A DNA stretch of 56,295 nt from an uncultured Bacteroidales bacterium. Lineage in GTDB: Bacteria > Bacteroidota > Bacteroidia > Bacteroidales > Bacteroidaceae. The stretch is from assembly GCA_902799685.1 (NCBI GenBank), contig CADCBO010000027.1:1-56295 (forward strand). Direction: 5' to 3'. The notes below the pieces were generated by a model. That model worked only from the letters and a program-made list of their open reading frames with translations. It did not search any database and had not been told where the DNA came from. How positions within the stretch are numbered: position 1 is the first letter of the stretch; every line of letters starts with the position of its first letter. Positions 32,758 to 41,639 of this stretch are shown piece after piece. The position numbers were made by a program, and so were the translations under genes.

Positions 32758-34314
32758 ATGAGAAAGTATGGCATCATAATATCCGTCATGTTTGTTCTTG
32801 CCGGGTGTGGCAGAACAGAAATGAACAGGCTTAGGTCGATAGAGAAAAATCTTGATGATAATCCTGCCGAGGCTGGAGTACGTTTGGACAGTATTGATTA
32901 TGCAAGCCTTAAAGGCAAGAGCCTGGCTTTATATTCCATACTCCGTACGCAGTCCGACTATTATTGCGGCAGACCGGTCTTGTCGGATTCTTTGGCCAGA
33001 GTGTCAACCGATTACTGGGGCTCACGCAAAAAAGGTCACTATCCGGCCATGAGCTGGCTTTCGTTAGGATATGCGTATTCCAACATGAAGAAGGATCCGG
33101 AGGCTATTTATGCATTGCTTAAGGCCAAAGAACTCTTTACCGATACGCTTTCATTCAAGTATTTAGGTGCACTGGATCTGCTGGGCAGACACTACAATAA
33201 CCGTGGGCTTTATGATGATGCAATATCCACATACAGGGATTGCCGCCGATTGTATGAGAAGAGGGCCGACCGTAGAATGGTTTCGTTGACAGATTACAAC
33301 ACAGGTGTGTCATATTTCGGCAAAAAGGACTATGCCAGGGCAAAAAGCATTTTTGAAAGGTTGCTGACAGACAGATATCTGGATGCTGCCAGCCGTAACT
33401 CATGCTATCTTTATCTGTCACATATAGAGAACGGCTTGCATGGAAAGGAAGGTGGAGAAAAAGAGCTGGAACTGGCCAATATGTATCTATCCGGTTGCAA
33501 TGACGAGCAGGGCAGGGTGCCGGGTTATGCAATCAAGGGAATAGCTCTATATTATCTGCATGAGAATGACTCTGCGTTTGTATATCTGGAGAAAGCGCAC
33601 CGTCTGTCCGATGACCTGAATACCAAGATATTGGCAGTGAAAGGTCTTGAATGGGTTGCTACTCAGATGAAACAGTACCAGTCAGCGTGGAATGCTGAAA
33701 TACTGAACAAGCAGTATCAGGAGCAACTGAATAAGATGTCAAACCAGTCTGAGATTACCCAGATTCAGCTTCAGCATAATGACGAGATGCAGAGCCAGCG
33801 TTACCGCTCTAAGGTTTCCAGGATTGTGCTGATCAGTATATCGCTGATAATCATATTGATAGCTGCCGCAATAATAGTGACTATCCAGCGTGACCGTAAT
33901 AGAGAGGCATATTATATCAAAAAGTATGATGACCTTGTCCAGAAAAAGATGGAGGAGAAAGCACAATCCAAGGACAATCATCTTACAGAGGCTTGCAATG
34001 CTTTCCGTACAGGTATCGCTTTCAATCTGATAAATGATGTGGCGTTACAGAAGCGTTCGTTCCGTCAGGAGGAGAGAGATGTCGTGGTTCATGATATCAA
34101 CCTTTACTTTGCCAACCCCATAGCGTCCTTACGGGAAGAAGCAGGCAGGATAGGGCAGCAGGATATAAACCTCATATTCTGTACGTTGTTAGGCTTGGAT
34201 CAGGATGTTACCGCTGATATAATGTGTACATCGCGCTCCAATATGCGCAGCATCAAGTCCCGCCTCAAATCCAAGATTTCGGCAGAGAGTTTCTCCCTTT
34301 ATTTCAAGGAGTAA
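32758..34314 (+). CDS. TPR lipoprotein with transmembrane helix and cytoplasmic helix-turn-helix end
   Basis: 518 residues from ATG 32758, which gives a signal peptide with lipobox (MRKYGIIISVMFVLAGC). Residues ~20-330 hold TPR-like helical repeats (MSWLSLGYAYSNMKKDPEAI, LGRHYNNRGLYDDAISTYRD). A single membrane helix (VLISISLIIILIAAAIIVTI) is followed by a coiled linker and a C-terminal block, GLDQDVTADIMCTSRSNMRS with IKSRLKSKI, resembling a LuxR-like DNA-binding helix-turn-helix. This one-component TPR-TM-HTH layout is known in Bacteroidota. Its signal and target genes are unknown. An alternative is that the start serves as a plain membrane anchor, not a lipoprotein. Confidence 0.75.
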   Translation: MRKYGIIISVMFVLAGCGRTEMNRLRSIEKNLDDNPAEAGVRLDSIDYASLKGKSLALYSILRTQSDYYCGRPVLSDSLARVSTDYWGSRKKGHYPAMSWLSLGYAYSNMKKDPEAIYALLKAKELFTDTLSFKYLGALDLLGRHYNNRGLYDDAISTYRDCRRLYEKRADRRMVSLTDYNTGVSYFGKKDYARAKSIFERLLTDRYLDAASRNSCYLYLSHIENGLHGKEGGEKELELANMYLSGCNDEQGRVPGYAIKGIALYYLHENDSAFVYLEKAHRLSDDLNTKILAVKGLEWVATQMKQYQSAWNAEILNKQYQEQLNKMSNQSEITQIQLQHNDEMQSQRYRSKVSRIVLISISLIIILIAAAIIVTIQRDRNREAYYIKKYDDLVQKKMEEKAQSKDNHLTEACNAFRTGIAFNLINDVALQKRSFRQEERDVVVHDINLYFANPIASLREEAGRIGQQDINLIFCTLLGLDQDVTADIMCTSRSNMRSIKSRLKSKISAESFSLYFKE

Positions 34315-34316
34315 CG

Positions 34317-34790
34317 TTATTTGAACATGGAGATGGCACCGAATACGCCAAGGCTTGCCGCGAGCATTATGGCGGCGGCCAGCAACAGGCCTAGCAGGAT
34401 ATAGAGTACGCTTTTCTTAAAGTCCAGGTCAAGCAGGCTGGCGGCCAGTGTGCCGGTCCAGGCACCGGTGCCGGGTAGTGGTATTCCCACAAAAAGCAGC
34501 AATGCCATATAGAGACCCACACCGGCTTTTTCTTCAAGTTTGCGTCCGCCTTTCTCTCCTTTCTCCAGACACCAGCGGCAGAAACCGCCTATTACTTTCT
34601 TGTCCTTGCCCCAGTCAAGGATCTTGCGGGCAAAAAGGAAAATGAAAGGTACCGGTAGCATGTTGCCCAGCATAGCCACTATGATGGAAGGGATGATAGG
34701 CAAATCAACACCTACGGCATACGGAATGGCTCCGCGCAGTTCAATGAGCGGGACCATGGAGATAAGAAAAACAATCAGGTATTTTTTCAT
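34317..34790 (-). CDS. Small multi-drug export family protein (COG2426)
   Basis: 157 residues, four to five hydrophobic helices. The block VPLIELRGAIPYAVGVDLPI and LFVGIPLPGTGAWTGTLAAS match the Sm_multidrug_ex family. Despite the family name, transport activity is poorly established. It is the last gene of the glnS-TPR unit, 2 bases after the TPR gene, and ends 2 bases from the convergent TPR sensor gene. Confidence 0.87.
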   Translation of the reverse strand: MKKYLIVFLISMVPLIELRGAIPYAVGVDLPIIPSIIVAMLGNMLPVPFIFLFARKILDWGKDKKVIGGFCRWCLEKGEKGGRKLEEKAGVGLYMALLLFVGIPLPGTGAWTGTLAASLLDLDFKKSVLYILLGLLLAAAIMLAASLGVFGAISMFK

Positions 34791-34792
34791 AT

Positions 34793-35908
34793 TTATTTGT
34801 TGCTGTTGTCAGTCAGTAGTTCATATTCATCGGCAGGCAATATCCGCTTTGCCAGTTTAAGCAGGTCTTCGTCTTCAGGGTCAAGCGCAAGCCCTTCATG
34901 GAGGCTTCTTGTAGCCTGCTCGCGGCGTCCTGTGCAGTATGCGGTATCAGCTATATAGTAGTATATCTCAACATACATCTCATCGGGAACGTCATTGTCT
35001 AGCATCAGCATGGCCAGGGTGTCCATGAATTTGTCATACGCTTCCTCAAGCTTGTCCATTTCATACAGACAGCGTCCGCAATAGTAGAGCAGGGTATATG
35101 ATGCAGGGTCTTCATTGAGCAGAACCTTGTAGATGTCATATGCTTCCTTCCATTCTTCCATGCTGAAAATGCAGCTGGCCTTCATCATGCGGGCCGACTT
35201 GTTGTCTGGCTCAATCGCTTCTATGAACTCAAAGCATTCACGGGATTTGGGGAAATCATTCTTCTCATAGTATATCCGGCCCAGCTGTTCCCAGTAGTAG
35301 GTGTCGTAGGCGAACTCATCAAGCAGGTGATTGTACCACTCTATGGCGGTATCTGACTGGCCGGTATCAAAGAAAAGGTCAGCCTGGAGCTCAATGAAGT
35401 TACGGGAATCGGGCGACAACAGCAATGCCGTGTCAAGCCATTTCTGGCACAGGTCAAAGTTGCGGTTGTCCATATACTTGACAATTATGTCGTTGAGCAT
35501 GCCGGGGTCATCGTCACTTAACTGCACTGCCTGCGTGAACCAGGCATCCGCATCTTCCGGGCGGTCAAAAGCCAACTCTATTTCACCTTTCAGGTAGAGC
35601 AGTTCCTGATTGTTGGGGTCATGTATTGACTCGGTCAGTACCCTGGCCTCATCTTTCAGACCGCGGCGGAGCAGGTTGTTGGCCTTGGAAATGAGGATGT
35701 CGGCATCGGAAGGATGCAGGCGCAGTCCGTACTCTATGGCTTCGTCCGATTTGTCCAGTTCACCGTTTATGGAGTAATATTCGGCTATGTTGGCTATGTC
35801 CATGCTGTCAAAATAGATGGAACTACCGTCTGAGAGCATGTTCTCATACATGTCCAGGAGTTGTGTGAACTCCTGACTGTCATAGTATGATGCCGAATCG
35901 TCCTTCAT
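34793..35908 (-). CDS. Tetratricopeptide repeat protein
   Basis: 371 residues, acidic, without a signal peptide. About nine TPR units are visible as repeats with the W-L-G-Y-A-F spacing (SINGELDKSDEAIEYGLRLH, ERFEDADAW-like EDADAWFTQAVQLSDD, LGRIYYEKNDFPKSRECFEF). It likely serves as a cytoplasmic protein-binding scaffold. Stop and start overlap in TAATG with glnS, so the two are translationally coupled; the pairing is conserved in Bacteroidales, but the partner is unknown. Confidence 0.85.
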   Translation of the reverse strand: MKDDSASYYDSQEFTQLLDMYENMLSDGSSIYFDSMDIANIAEYYSINGELDKSDEAIEYGLRLHPSDADILISKANNLLRRGLKDEARVLTESIHDPNNQELLYLKGEIELAFDRPEDADAWFTQAVQLSDDDPGMLNDIIVKYMDNRNFDLCQKWLDTALLLSPDSRNFIELQADLFFDTGQSDTAIEWYNHLLDEFAYDTYYWEQLGRIYYEKNDFPKSRECFEFIEAIEPDNKSARMMKASCIFSMEEWKEAYDIYKVLLNEDPASYTLLYYCGRCLYEMDKLEEAYDKFMDTLAMLMLDNDVPDEMYVEIYYYIADTAYCTGRREQATRSLHEGLALDPEDEDLLKLAKRILPADEYELLTDNSNK

Positions 35909-37650
35909 TAAGCCTTATCCTTGACCTTGCTCCAGGTGTCCTTGAGTGATACGGTACGGTTGAAAATGAGATGACTGGGAGTGGAATCCTTATCGGTGCA
36001 GAAGTAGCCTATACGCTGGAACTGGAAGTGGTCCATGGGCTTTGTGTCTGCCAGATACTGCTCCACGTAACAGTTCTCGCGAACCTCAAGGGAATCGGGG
36101 TTCTTCATCTCCTTGAGTGCGTCTATCACGTCCATTCCCTCCTCACGCAGGCGGGCCAGTTCGTCACGCGGGTTCTCAACCTTCCAAAGGCGGTCATACA
36201 GACGGACTTCGGCCTTGACAGCGTGGGCTGCGCTGACCCAGTGGATGGTACCCTTGCACTTGCGGTTGCAGTCTGACTCACCTGTCTTGGTATTGGGAAT
36301 GTATTCGCAATATACCTCCTCTATTGTGCCGTCGGCAGACTTCTTGCAGCCTGTGCAGAGCACTATATATGAACTTTTTAGACGAACTTCACGTCCTTGG
36401 CTCAGACGGAAATACTTGGCGGGAGCATCCTCCATGAAGTCCTCGCGCTCAATCCAGAGCTCACGGCTGAATGTTATCTTGTGGCTTCCTGCCTCAGGAT
36501 CCTCGGGGTTGTTTATGGCCTCCATCTCTTCGGTCTTGCCCTCGGGATAGTTGGTTACTATCAGCTTGACGGGGTTGATTACGGCCGATACGCGGGTGGC
36601 TCGGCGGTTCAGGTCCTCACGGACGGCTGACTCCATCAGGGCCATATCGTTCAGGGCATCGAACTTGGTGTAGCCTATACGGTCCACGAACATGCGGATG
36701 GACTCCGGTGTGTAGCCGCGGCGGCGGTAACCGCAGATAGTGGGCATGCGGGGATCATCCCATCCGGATACCATTCCGTTCTGAACCAGAGCCAGCAGGT
36801 TGCGCTTGCTCAAAAGTGTATAGTTCAGGTTCAGCTTGTTGAACTCTGTCTGACGCGGACGGTTGTCATCCAGGTCCTGTCCTTTTTTGAGCCAGTCTAT
36901 GAACAGGTCATAGAGCGGACGGTGAGGTACGAACTCCAGCGTGCAGAGAGAGTGGGTCACACCCTCAAAGAAATCACTCTGTCCGTGTGCGAAGTCATAC
37001 ATGGGGTAAGCCTTCCACTTGGTTCCGGTACGGTGGTGGGGAGTTTTGACTATGCGGTAAATGATAGGATCGCGGAACAGCATGTTATTGTGCGCCATGT
37101 CAATCTTGGCACGCAACACCATTGAGCCCTCCTCAAGCTCGCCGCTGTTCATCTTGTAGAACAGGTCCAGGTTCTCCTGAATGGGACGGTCACGGTAGGG
37201 GCTGTTGATGCCGGGCTGGGTGGGAGTTCCCTTCTGTGAAAGGATGGTCTCCTGGTCCTGTTCGTCAATATATGCCTTACCCTCCTTGATAAGCTCTACT
37301 GCAAAGTCCCACAGCTGCTGGAAATAGTCAGATGCGTAGAACTCGTTGGCCCAGTGGAATCCCAGCCACTCTATATCCTCCTTGATTGCATCAACGTATT
37401 CGGTATCCTCCTTGGTGGGGTTGGTATCGTCAAAGCGCAGGTTACAGATGCCTCCGTGTTTCTCTGCCATACCAAAGTCAAGGCAGATGGCCTTGGCGTG
37501 ACCTATGTGAAGATAACCGTTGGGTTCCGGCGGGAAACGTGTTTGTACGCGGCCTCCGTTCTTGCCTTGGGCAAGGTCTTTTTCAACCATCTCCTCAATG
37601 AAATTCAGACTTTTTTTCTCGCTGTTTTCAGTTGCAGTATTCTCTACCAT
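35908..37650 (-). CDS. glnS: Glutamine-tRNA ligase
   Basis: 580 residues from ATG 37650 (MVENTATENS). The in-frame ATG at 37677 overlaps the -7 promoter box and is rejected. Class I motifs: PNGYLHIGHAKAI (HIGH) and LLSKRNLL (KMSKS equivalent). The C-terminal beta-barrel anticodon domain begins near residue 350 and includes LCTGCKKSADG and CNRKCKG, four cysteines inserted in it that resemble a zinc knuckle. It charges tRNA-Gln directly, so no amidotransferase route is needed for Gln. Confidence 0.96.
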   Translation of the reverse strand: MVENTATENSEKKSLNFIEEMVEKDLAQGKNGGRVQTRFPPEPNGYLHIGHAKAICLDFGMAEKHGGICNLRFDDTNPTKEDTEYVDAIKEDIEWLGFHWANEFYASDYFQQLWDFAVELIKEGKAYIDEQDQETILSQKGTPTQPGINSPYRDRPIQENLDLFYKMNSGELEEGSMVLRAKIDMAHNNMLFRDPIIYRIVKTPHHRTGTKWKAYPMYDFAHGQSDFFEGVTHSLCTLEFVPHRPLYDLFIDWLKKGQDLDDNRPRQTEFNKLNLNYTLLSKRNLLALVQNGMVSGWDDPRMPTICGYRRRGYTPESIRMFVDRIGYTKFDALNDMALMESAVREDLNRRATRVSAVINPVKLIVTNYPEGKTEEMEAINNPEDPEAGSHKITFSRELWIEREDFMEDAPAKYFRLSQGREVRLKSSYIVLCTGCKKSADGTIEEVYCEYIPNTKTGESDCNRKCKGTIHWVSAAHAVKAEVRLYDRLWKVENPRDELARLREEGMDVIDALKEMKNPDSLEVRENCYVEQYLADTKPMDHFQFQRIGYFCTDKDSTPSHLIFNRTVSLKDTWSKVKDKA

Positions 37651-37674
37651 GTTTGCTTTTTTATTTTGAGTGTG

Positions 37675-37682
37675 CAAAGTTA
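37675..37682 (-). promoter_or_regulatory. -7 box of the glnS operon
   Basis: TAACTTTG on the minus strand, 24 bases before ATG 37650. It decides the glnS start. A second box, TAATTTTG at 37705-37712 on the plus strand, serves the divergent TIGR02757 gene. Confidence 0.6.
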
Positions 37683-37721
37683 CCTCTTTTTGCGGTTATA
37701 TTATTAATTTTGACCTACTAT

Positions 37722-38450
37722 ATGAAACAAGAGATTATTCTGGAATTGATAAATTCCGCAAACCGATGTGAATGTGCGGATTTTATTGAAGGTGATCCGG
37801 TGCAGTTCCCGCACCGCTACAGTGACCGCAAGGATATTGAGGTATCGGCTTTTATATCGGCATGGATGGCATACGGAAGCCGAAAGGTCTTTCTGGGTGT
37901 GCTTGACAGGTTGCATCGGATGATGGACCTGGCTGGAGGTCCATATCGCTTCATTGTTTCCGGAGCGTGGAAAGAGACAGGGCAGGGGGCAGATGTTTGT
38001 CTGTACCGTTTCTATAAATGGGCTGATTTCGGCCTGCTATGTGAACGTCTGGTAAACGTCTATTCCAGGCTGGATAGCCTTGAAGACCTGTTTGTCCCGG
38101 GTGAACCGCTGGAGAAAGGCGTGCTGACCCTGTGCCGTGAGTTTGATGGCGTAAACGGCATTCCCGTGCCAGGCAGTACATCGGCCAACAAGAGACTCTA
38201 TATGTTCCTGCGTTGGATGGTACGTAAGGGGAGCCCGGTGGATTTCGGGATTTGGACGCGTGTCACACCGGCCCAGCTGCTGGTGCCTGTTGACACTCAT
38301 GTATATGCCACTGCAAAGTCTTTGGGATTGACTTCAAGATGCAGTGCCGACCTTAAGACAAGCATTGAAATTACCGGTAAAATGGCACAAATCTGGCCGG
38401 ATGATCCGGCTCGCGGAGACTTTGCGTTATACGGCAGTCAGGTTATGTAG
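37722..38450 (+). CDS. TIGR02757 family protein
   Basis: 242 residues from ATG 37722, 9 bases after a TAATTTTG -7 box; the longer frame runs back into the glnS promoter and is rejected. The blocks DPVQFPHRYSDRKDIEVSAF and ISAWMAYGSRKVFL, and PVDTHVYATAKSLGLTSR, are the TIGR02757 signature, a Bacteroidota family with helix-hairpin-helix features recalling DNA glycosylases. A DNA repair role is suspected, not shown. The last 8 bases overlap the end of the convergent cation-efflux gene. Confidence 0.88.
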   Translation: MKQEIILELINSANRCECADFIEGDPVQFPHRYSDRKDIEVSAFISAWMAYGSRKVFLGVLDRLHRMMDLAGGPYRFIVSGAWKETGQGADVCLYRFYKWADFGLLCERLVNVYSRLDSLEDLFVPGEPLEKGVLTLCREFDGVNGIPVPGSTSANKRLYMFLRWMVRKGSPVDFGIWTRVTPAQLLVPVDTHVYATAKSLGLTSRCSADLKTSIEITGKMAQIWPDDPARGDFALYGSQVM

Positions 38451-39363
38451 GTCTTTCCGTTTCCGACGGTTCCATGTGTATTGCCACATGGGTGTTTTGT
38501 CCGAATTTTTCTTTGATTTGGTTTTCTATTGAGTCGGCGTGGTCATGCGCTTTGGCCAAAGTGATGTTTCCGCTCATGAGTATGTGAAGCTCTATGGCGT
38601 AGCGGTTGCCGATACGGCGGGTGCGCAGGTCATGCGGGGCTATTACGTCCGGTTCAGACTGGGCTATCTGCATTATCTCATCCTCAATCTCATCGGGCAG
38701 TGAGTGCTCCAACAGATCCCTCATTCCCCGAAGAATAAGTTCAATGGCCACCTTAACGATAAACGCGCCGACTACGATTGACGCTATGGGATCAAGCACC
38801 GCCCAACGCTTGCCCAACAAAACGGCGCCACCTATTCCTACTGCTGTGCCGATAGACGAGAGAGCATCGCTGCGGTGATGCCAGGCGTTGGCTTCAAGGG
38901 CAGGAGAATTCAACTGTCGGGCTTTGTGTATGGTGTAGCGGTAGGTGAGTTCCTTGAGAAGTATTGATATGAGAGCGGCCCAGAGCGCGAGCATGCCCGG
39001 AGTTTCCAGCTCCTCTCCGTTGAGCCATGCAATTATCCGCTTAGCGCCGTTGGTGAATATTCCAACCGCTACAATCAGCAATGCAATTCCTATTATGGTA
39101 AGTGCCAGGGTCTCATATTTGCCGTGTCCGTAGTCGTGCGACTTGTCCTGTGGCTTGCCGCTTAAATGAACGAAAATGAGTACAATCACATCGGTTATGA
39201 AATCCGACAGCGAGTGTACGGCATCGGCTATCATGGCGGCACTGTGTCCCAGGATTCCAGCTACGAACTTGAAAGCCAGAAGTATTACATTGACAGCTCC
39301 GCCAATCAATGTCGTTTTGTAAACTTTTTTCTGTCTATCCTTTTCGCTTTGCCCAATATTCAT
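38443..39363 (-). CDS. Cation diffusion facilitator family transporter
   Basis: 306 residues from ATG 39363 (MNIGQSEKDR); 39387 is an alternative. Six membrane helices, metal-site motifs HSLSDFITD (HxxxD) and HHRSDALSS in helices 2 and 5, and a C-terminal cytoplasmic domain (DVIAPHDLRTRRIGNRYAIE). CDF proteins export Zn2+, Fe2+ or Mn2+ against protons. The HxxxD pair is compatible with zinc or iron. The stop overlaps the TIGR02757 gene. Confidence 0.92.
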   Translation of the reverse strand: MNIGQSEKDRQKKVYKTTLIGGAVNVILLAFKFVAGILGHSAAMIADAVHSLSDFITDVIVLIFVHLSGKPQDKSHDYGHGKYETLALTIIGIALLIVAVGIFTNGAKRIIAWLNGEELETPGMLALWAALISILLKELTYRYTIHKARQLNSPALEANAWHHRSDALSSIGTAVGIGGAVLLGKRWAVLDPIASIVVGAFIVKVAIELILRGMRDLLEHSLPDEIEDEIMQIAQSEPDVIAPHDLRTRRIGNRYAIELHILMSGNITLAKAHDHADSIENQIKEKFGQNTHVAIHMEPSETERPT

Positions 39364-39396
39364 TGCGCTATTTGTTTTACACGTCACAAAAATAAT

Positions 39397-39404
39397 TACT
39401 TTTG
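39397..39404 (+). promoter_or_regulatory. -7 box of the GT2-rarA unit
   Basis: TACTTTTG with a TTTG at 39371-39374, 22 bases upstream, close to standard spacing. ATG follows at 39425. Confidence 0.55.
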
Positions 39405-39424
39405 CAAAACGACGTGCACTTTTA

Positions 39425-40309
39425 ATGGAAGCTTTATCGATACTTATACCGGTTTACAACTGGGATTGCACCCGGTTGATCAGAGACCTGCACTTTCAGG
39501 GCCTCACATTGGGCATTCCATATGAGATAATCGTGGCCGATGACTGCTCAACAGACAAGGATCTTCAGGATAAGAGTCGTCTGGTTGCCGAGACTCATGA
39601 AAACTGCCGTTACATTGGACTCCCACATAACATCGGACGTGCCGCCATACGTAACCTTCTGGCAGACGAATCAATGTATGAAAAACTGCTGTTTCTGGAC
39701 TGCGATGCCGAGGTAAAGGACAAACAGTTCCTTAAGAAATATATGGAGGCATCAGTGCGCGCGTCTGTTGTATGCGGTGGCCTGACACATCCCGATGAAA
39801 TTCCCGGAAAAGGTGCGGAACTCCGTTATCTGTATGAGAAAAATGCGGCATACGAGCGTTCTGCAGGTTTCAGGAGCCAGAACCCTTATCTGAGGTTCAC
39901 ATCGTTCTCTTTCCTGATTGATAAGGAGGTGTTCATGAAGATAAGATTCGATGAATCATATGTACGTTACGGATATGAGGATGTGCAGTTCGGACATGAA
40001 CTTGAGGAAAATGGTGTTAGCATACTGCATATTGACAATCCATTAGCCCATATGGGATTGGATGACAGTGCGTCGTATCTGAACAAGACCCGTCAGGCCG
40101 TTCAGAATGCCTTTGACCATCAGGATGAGATAGGTGACAGCTCAAAGCTGCTTACCAATTACAACAAGGTCAGGAGACTGAAGATGAGGTGGTTGTTCCG
40201 TTTTATCTGGGCATTCTTCCAGAAAAGTATGGAAAAGAACCTGTTGGGACCCAAACCCAAGTTGAGGATATTCTCATTGTACAAACTCTGTTACATCTGT
40301 GTCTTGTAA
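39425..40309 (+). CDS. Family 2 glycosyltransferase
   Basis: 294 residues. GT-A fold: LSILIPVYNWDCTRLIRDLH, VADDCSTDKDLQ and FLDCDAEVK (nucleotide-sugar metal site), then FDESYVRYGYEDVQFGHELE (acceptor side, GYED). No strong membrane helix except a short hydrophobic C-terminal patch, so it is a peripheral membrane or cytosolic enzyme. The sugar and acceptor are unknown; no polysaccharide locus surrounds it. It precedes rarA by 3 bases on one transcript. Confidence 0.9.
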   Translation: MEALSILIPVYNWDCTRLIRDLHFQGLTLGIPYEIIVADDCSTDKDLQDKSRLVAETHENCRYIGLPHNIGRAAIRNLLADESMYEKLLFLDCDAEVKDKQFLKKYMEASVRASVVCGGLTHPDEIPGKGAELRYLYEKNAAYERSAGFRSQNPYLRFTSFSFLIDKEVFMKIRFDESYVRYGYEDVQFGHELEENGVSILHIDNPLAHMGLDDSASYLNKTRQAVQNAFDHQDEIGDSSKLLTNYNKVRRLKMRWLFRFIWAFFQKSMEKNLLGPKPKLRIFSLYKLCYICVL

Positions 40310-40312
40310 GCA

Positions 40313-41578
40313 ATGCAGCCGTTAGCCGAAAGAATGAGACCTAAGTCTCTGGATGATTACGTAGGACAGACACATCTGGTTGGTCCGGGTGCTGTGCTGC
40401 GCCGTATGATTGATTCCGGCAGGCTGTCATCATTCATACTCTGGGGGCCTCCAGGCACCGGTAAGACCACTCTTGCCCAGATTGTGGCTACCAGACTGGA
40501 GCTGCCGTTCAGTACGCTGAGTGCCGTTACGGCCGGTGTGAAAGAGGTGCGTGAGGTTATAGACCGTGCCCGCAGCAACCCTCTTTTCCGAACCAAAGGC
40601 AGCCCCATACTTTTCATTGACGAGATTCACCGTTTCAACAAGGCGCAGCAGGATTCGCTGCTTGGGGCAGTGGAACGCGGTGATATAACGCTTATAGGTG
40701 CTACCACAGAGAATCCGTCGTTTGAGGTCATACGCCCGCTGCTGTCACGCATGCAGGTATATGTTCTCAATTCACTTGAAAAAGATGACCTGCTCAAGCT
40801 GCTTGACCGCGCCATAAAGACCGATACAATACTCAAACAGCGCAATATAGAACTGCGTGAGACTACCGCGATTCTAAGGTTCTCAGGCGGTGATGCCCGT
40901 AAATTGCTCAATATTCTGGAACTTGTAGTAGAGGCCGACAGTTCAGATAAGGTTGTAATCACCGATGAAATCGTGAATGAGCGTCTCCAACAGAATCCGT
41001 TGGCATACGACAAAGACGGTGAGATGCACTATGACATCATATCGGCATTCATAAAGTCTATCCGCGGCAGCGATCCTGATGCTGCGCTTTACTGGCTGGC
41101 CCGTATGGTACAGGCAGGTGAGGACCCCGCTTTCATTGCCCGACGTCTGGTGATTTCGGCAGCCGAAGATGTGGGCCTGGCCAATCCGAACGCCCTTTTG
41201 CTGGCCAATGCCGCATTTGATGCCGTTATGAAGATAGGGTGGCCCGAAGGACGTATCCCGTTGGCGGAGGCTACCGTTTATCTGGCTACCAGCCCCAAAA
41301 GCAATTCGGCCTATATGGGCATAGCTAATGCTTTGGCTAAAGTGGGAGAAACCGGCAATCTGCCTGTGCCACTGCATCTCAGGAACGCTCCAACATCATT
41401 GATGAAAGACCTGGGTTACGGTGAGAACTATCAGTACGCCCATGACTATGCCGGCAATTTTGTAAATCAGCAGTATCTGCCCGATGAAATCAGGGATTCC
41501 CGTTTCTGGGAACCACAGAACAATGCCCAGGAGGAGAAAATCAGGGAGCGCATGGACGCATTATGGAAAAAATCATAA
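40313..41578 (+). CDS. rarA: Replication-associated recombination protein A
   Basis: 421 residues. MQPLAERMRPKSLDDYVGQT is the typical start; Walker A GPPGTGKTT, Walker B ILFIDEIHRFNKAQQD and sensor 1 LIGATTENPSFEV follow. The C-terminal MgsA-type tetramerisation domain (GSDPDAALYWLARMVQAGED) is present. It is an AAA+ ATPase acting at stalled forks. Complete by length. Confidence 0.95.
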   Translation: MQPLAERMRPKSLDDYVGQTHLVGPGAVLRRMIDSGRLSSFILWGPPGTGKTTLAQIVATRLELPFSTLSAVTAGVKEVREVIDRARSNPLFRTKGSPILFIDEIHRFNKAQQDSLLGAVERGDITLIGATTENPSFEVIRPLLSRMQVYVLNSLEKDDLLKLLDRAIKTDTILKQRNIELRETTAILRFSGGDARKLLNILELVVEADSSDKVVITDEIVNERLQQNPLAYDKDGEMHYDIISAFIKSIRGSDPDAALYWLARMVQAGEDPAFIARRLVISAAEDVGLANPNALLLANAAFDAVMKIGWPEGRIPLAEATVYLATSPKSNSAYMGIANALAKVGETGNLPVPLHLRNAPTSLMKDLGYGENYQYAHDYAGNFVNQQYLPDEIRDSRFWEPQNNAQEEKIRERMDALWKKS

Positions 41579-41606
41579 TGTTCAGGTATGTTTTGATATT
41601 TTTACT

Positions 41607-41614
41607 TATTTTTG
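41607..41614 (+). promoter_or_regulatory. -7 box of the lipoprotein gene at 41640
   Basis: TATTTTTG matches TAnnTTTG, 25 bases before ATG 41640. It supports that start over the in-frame ATG at 41484 inside rarA. Confidence 0.5.
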
Positions 41615-41639
41615 CAAACAAACCAAATCAACAAGTGTT

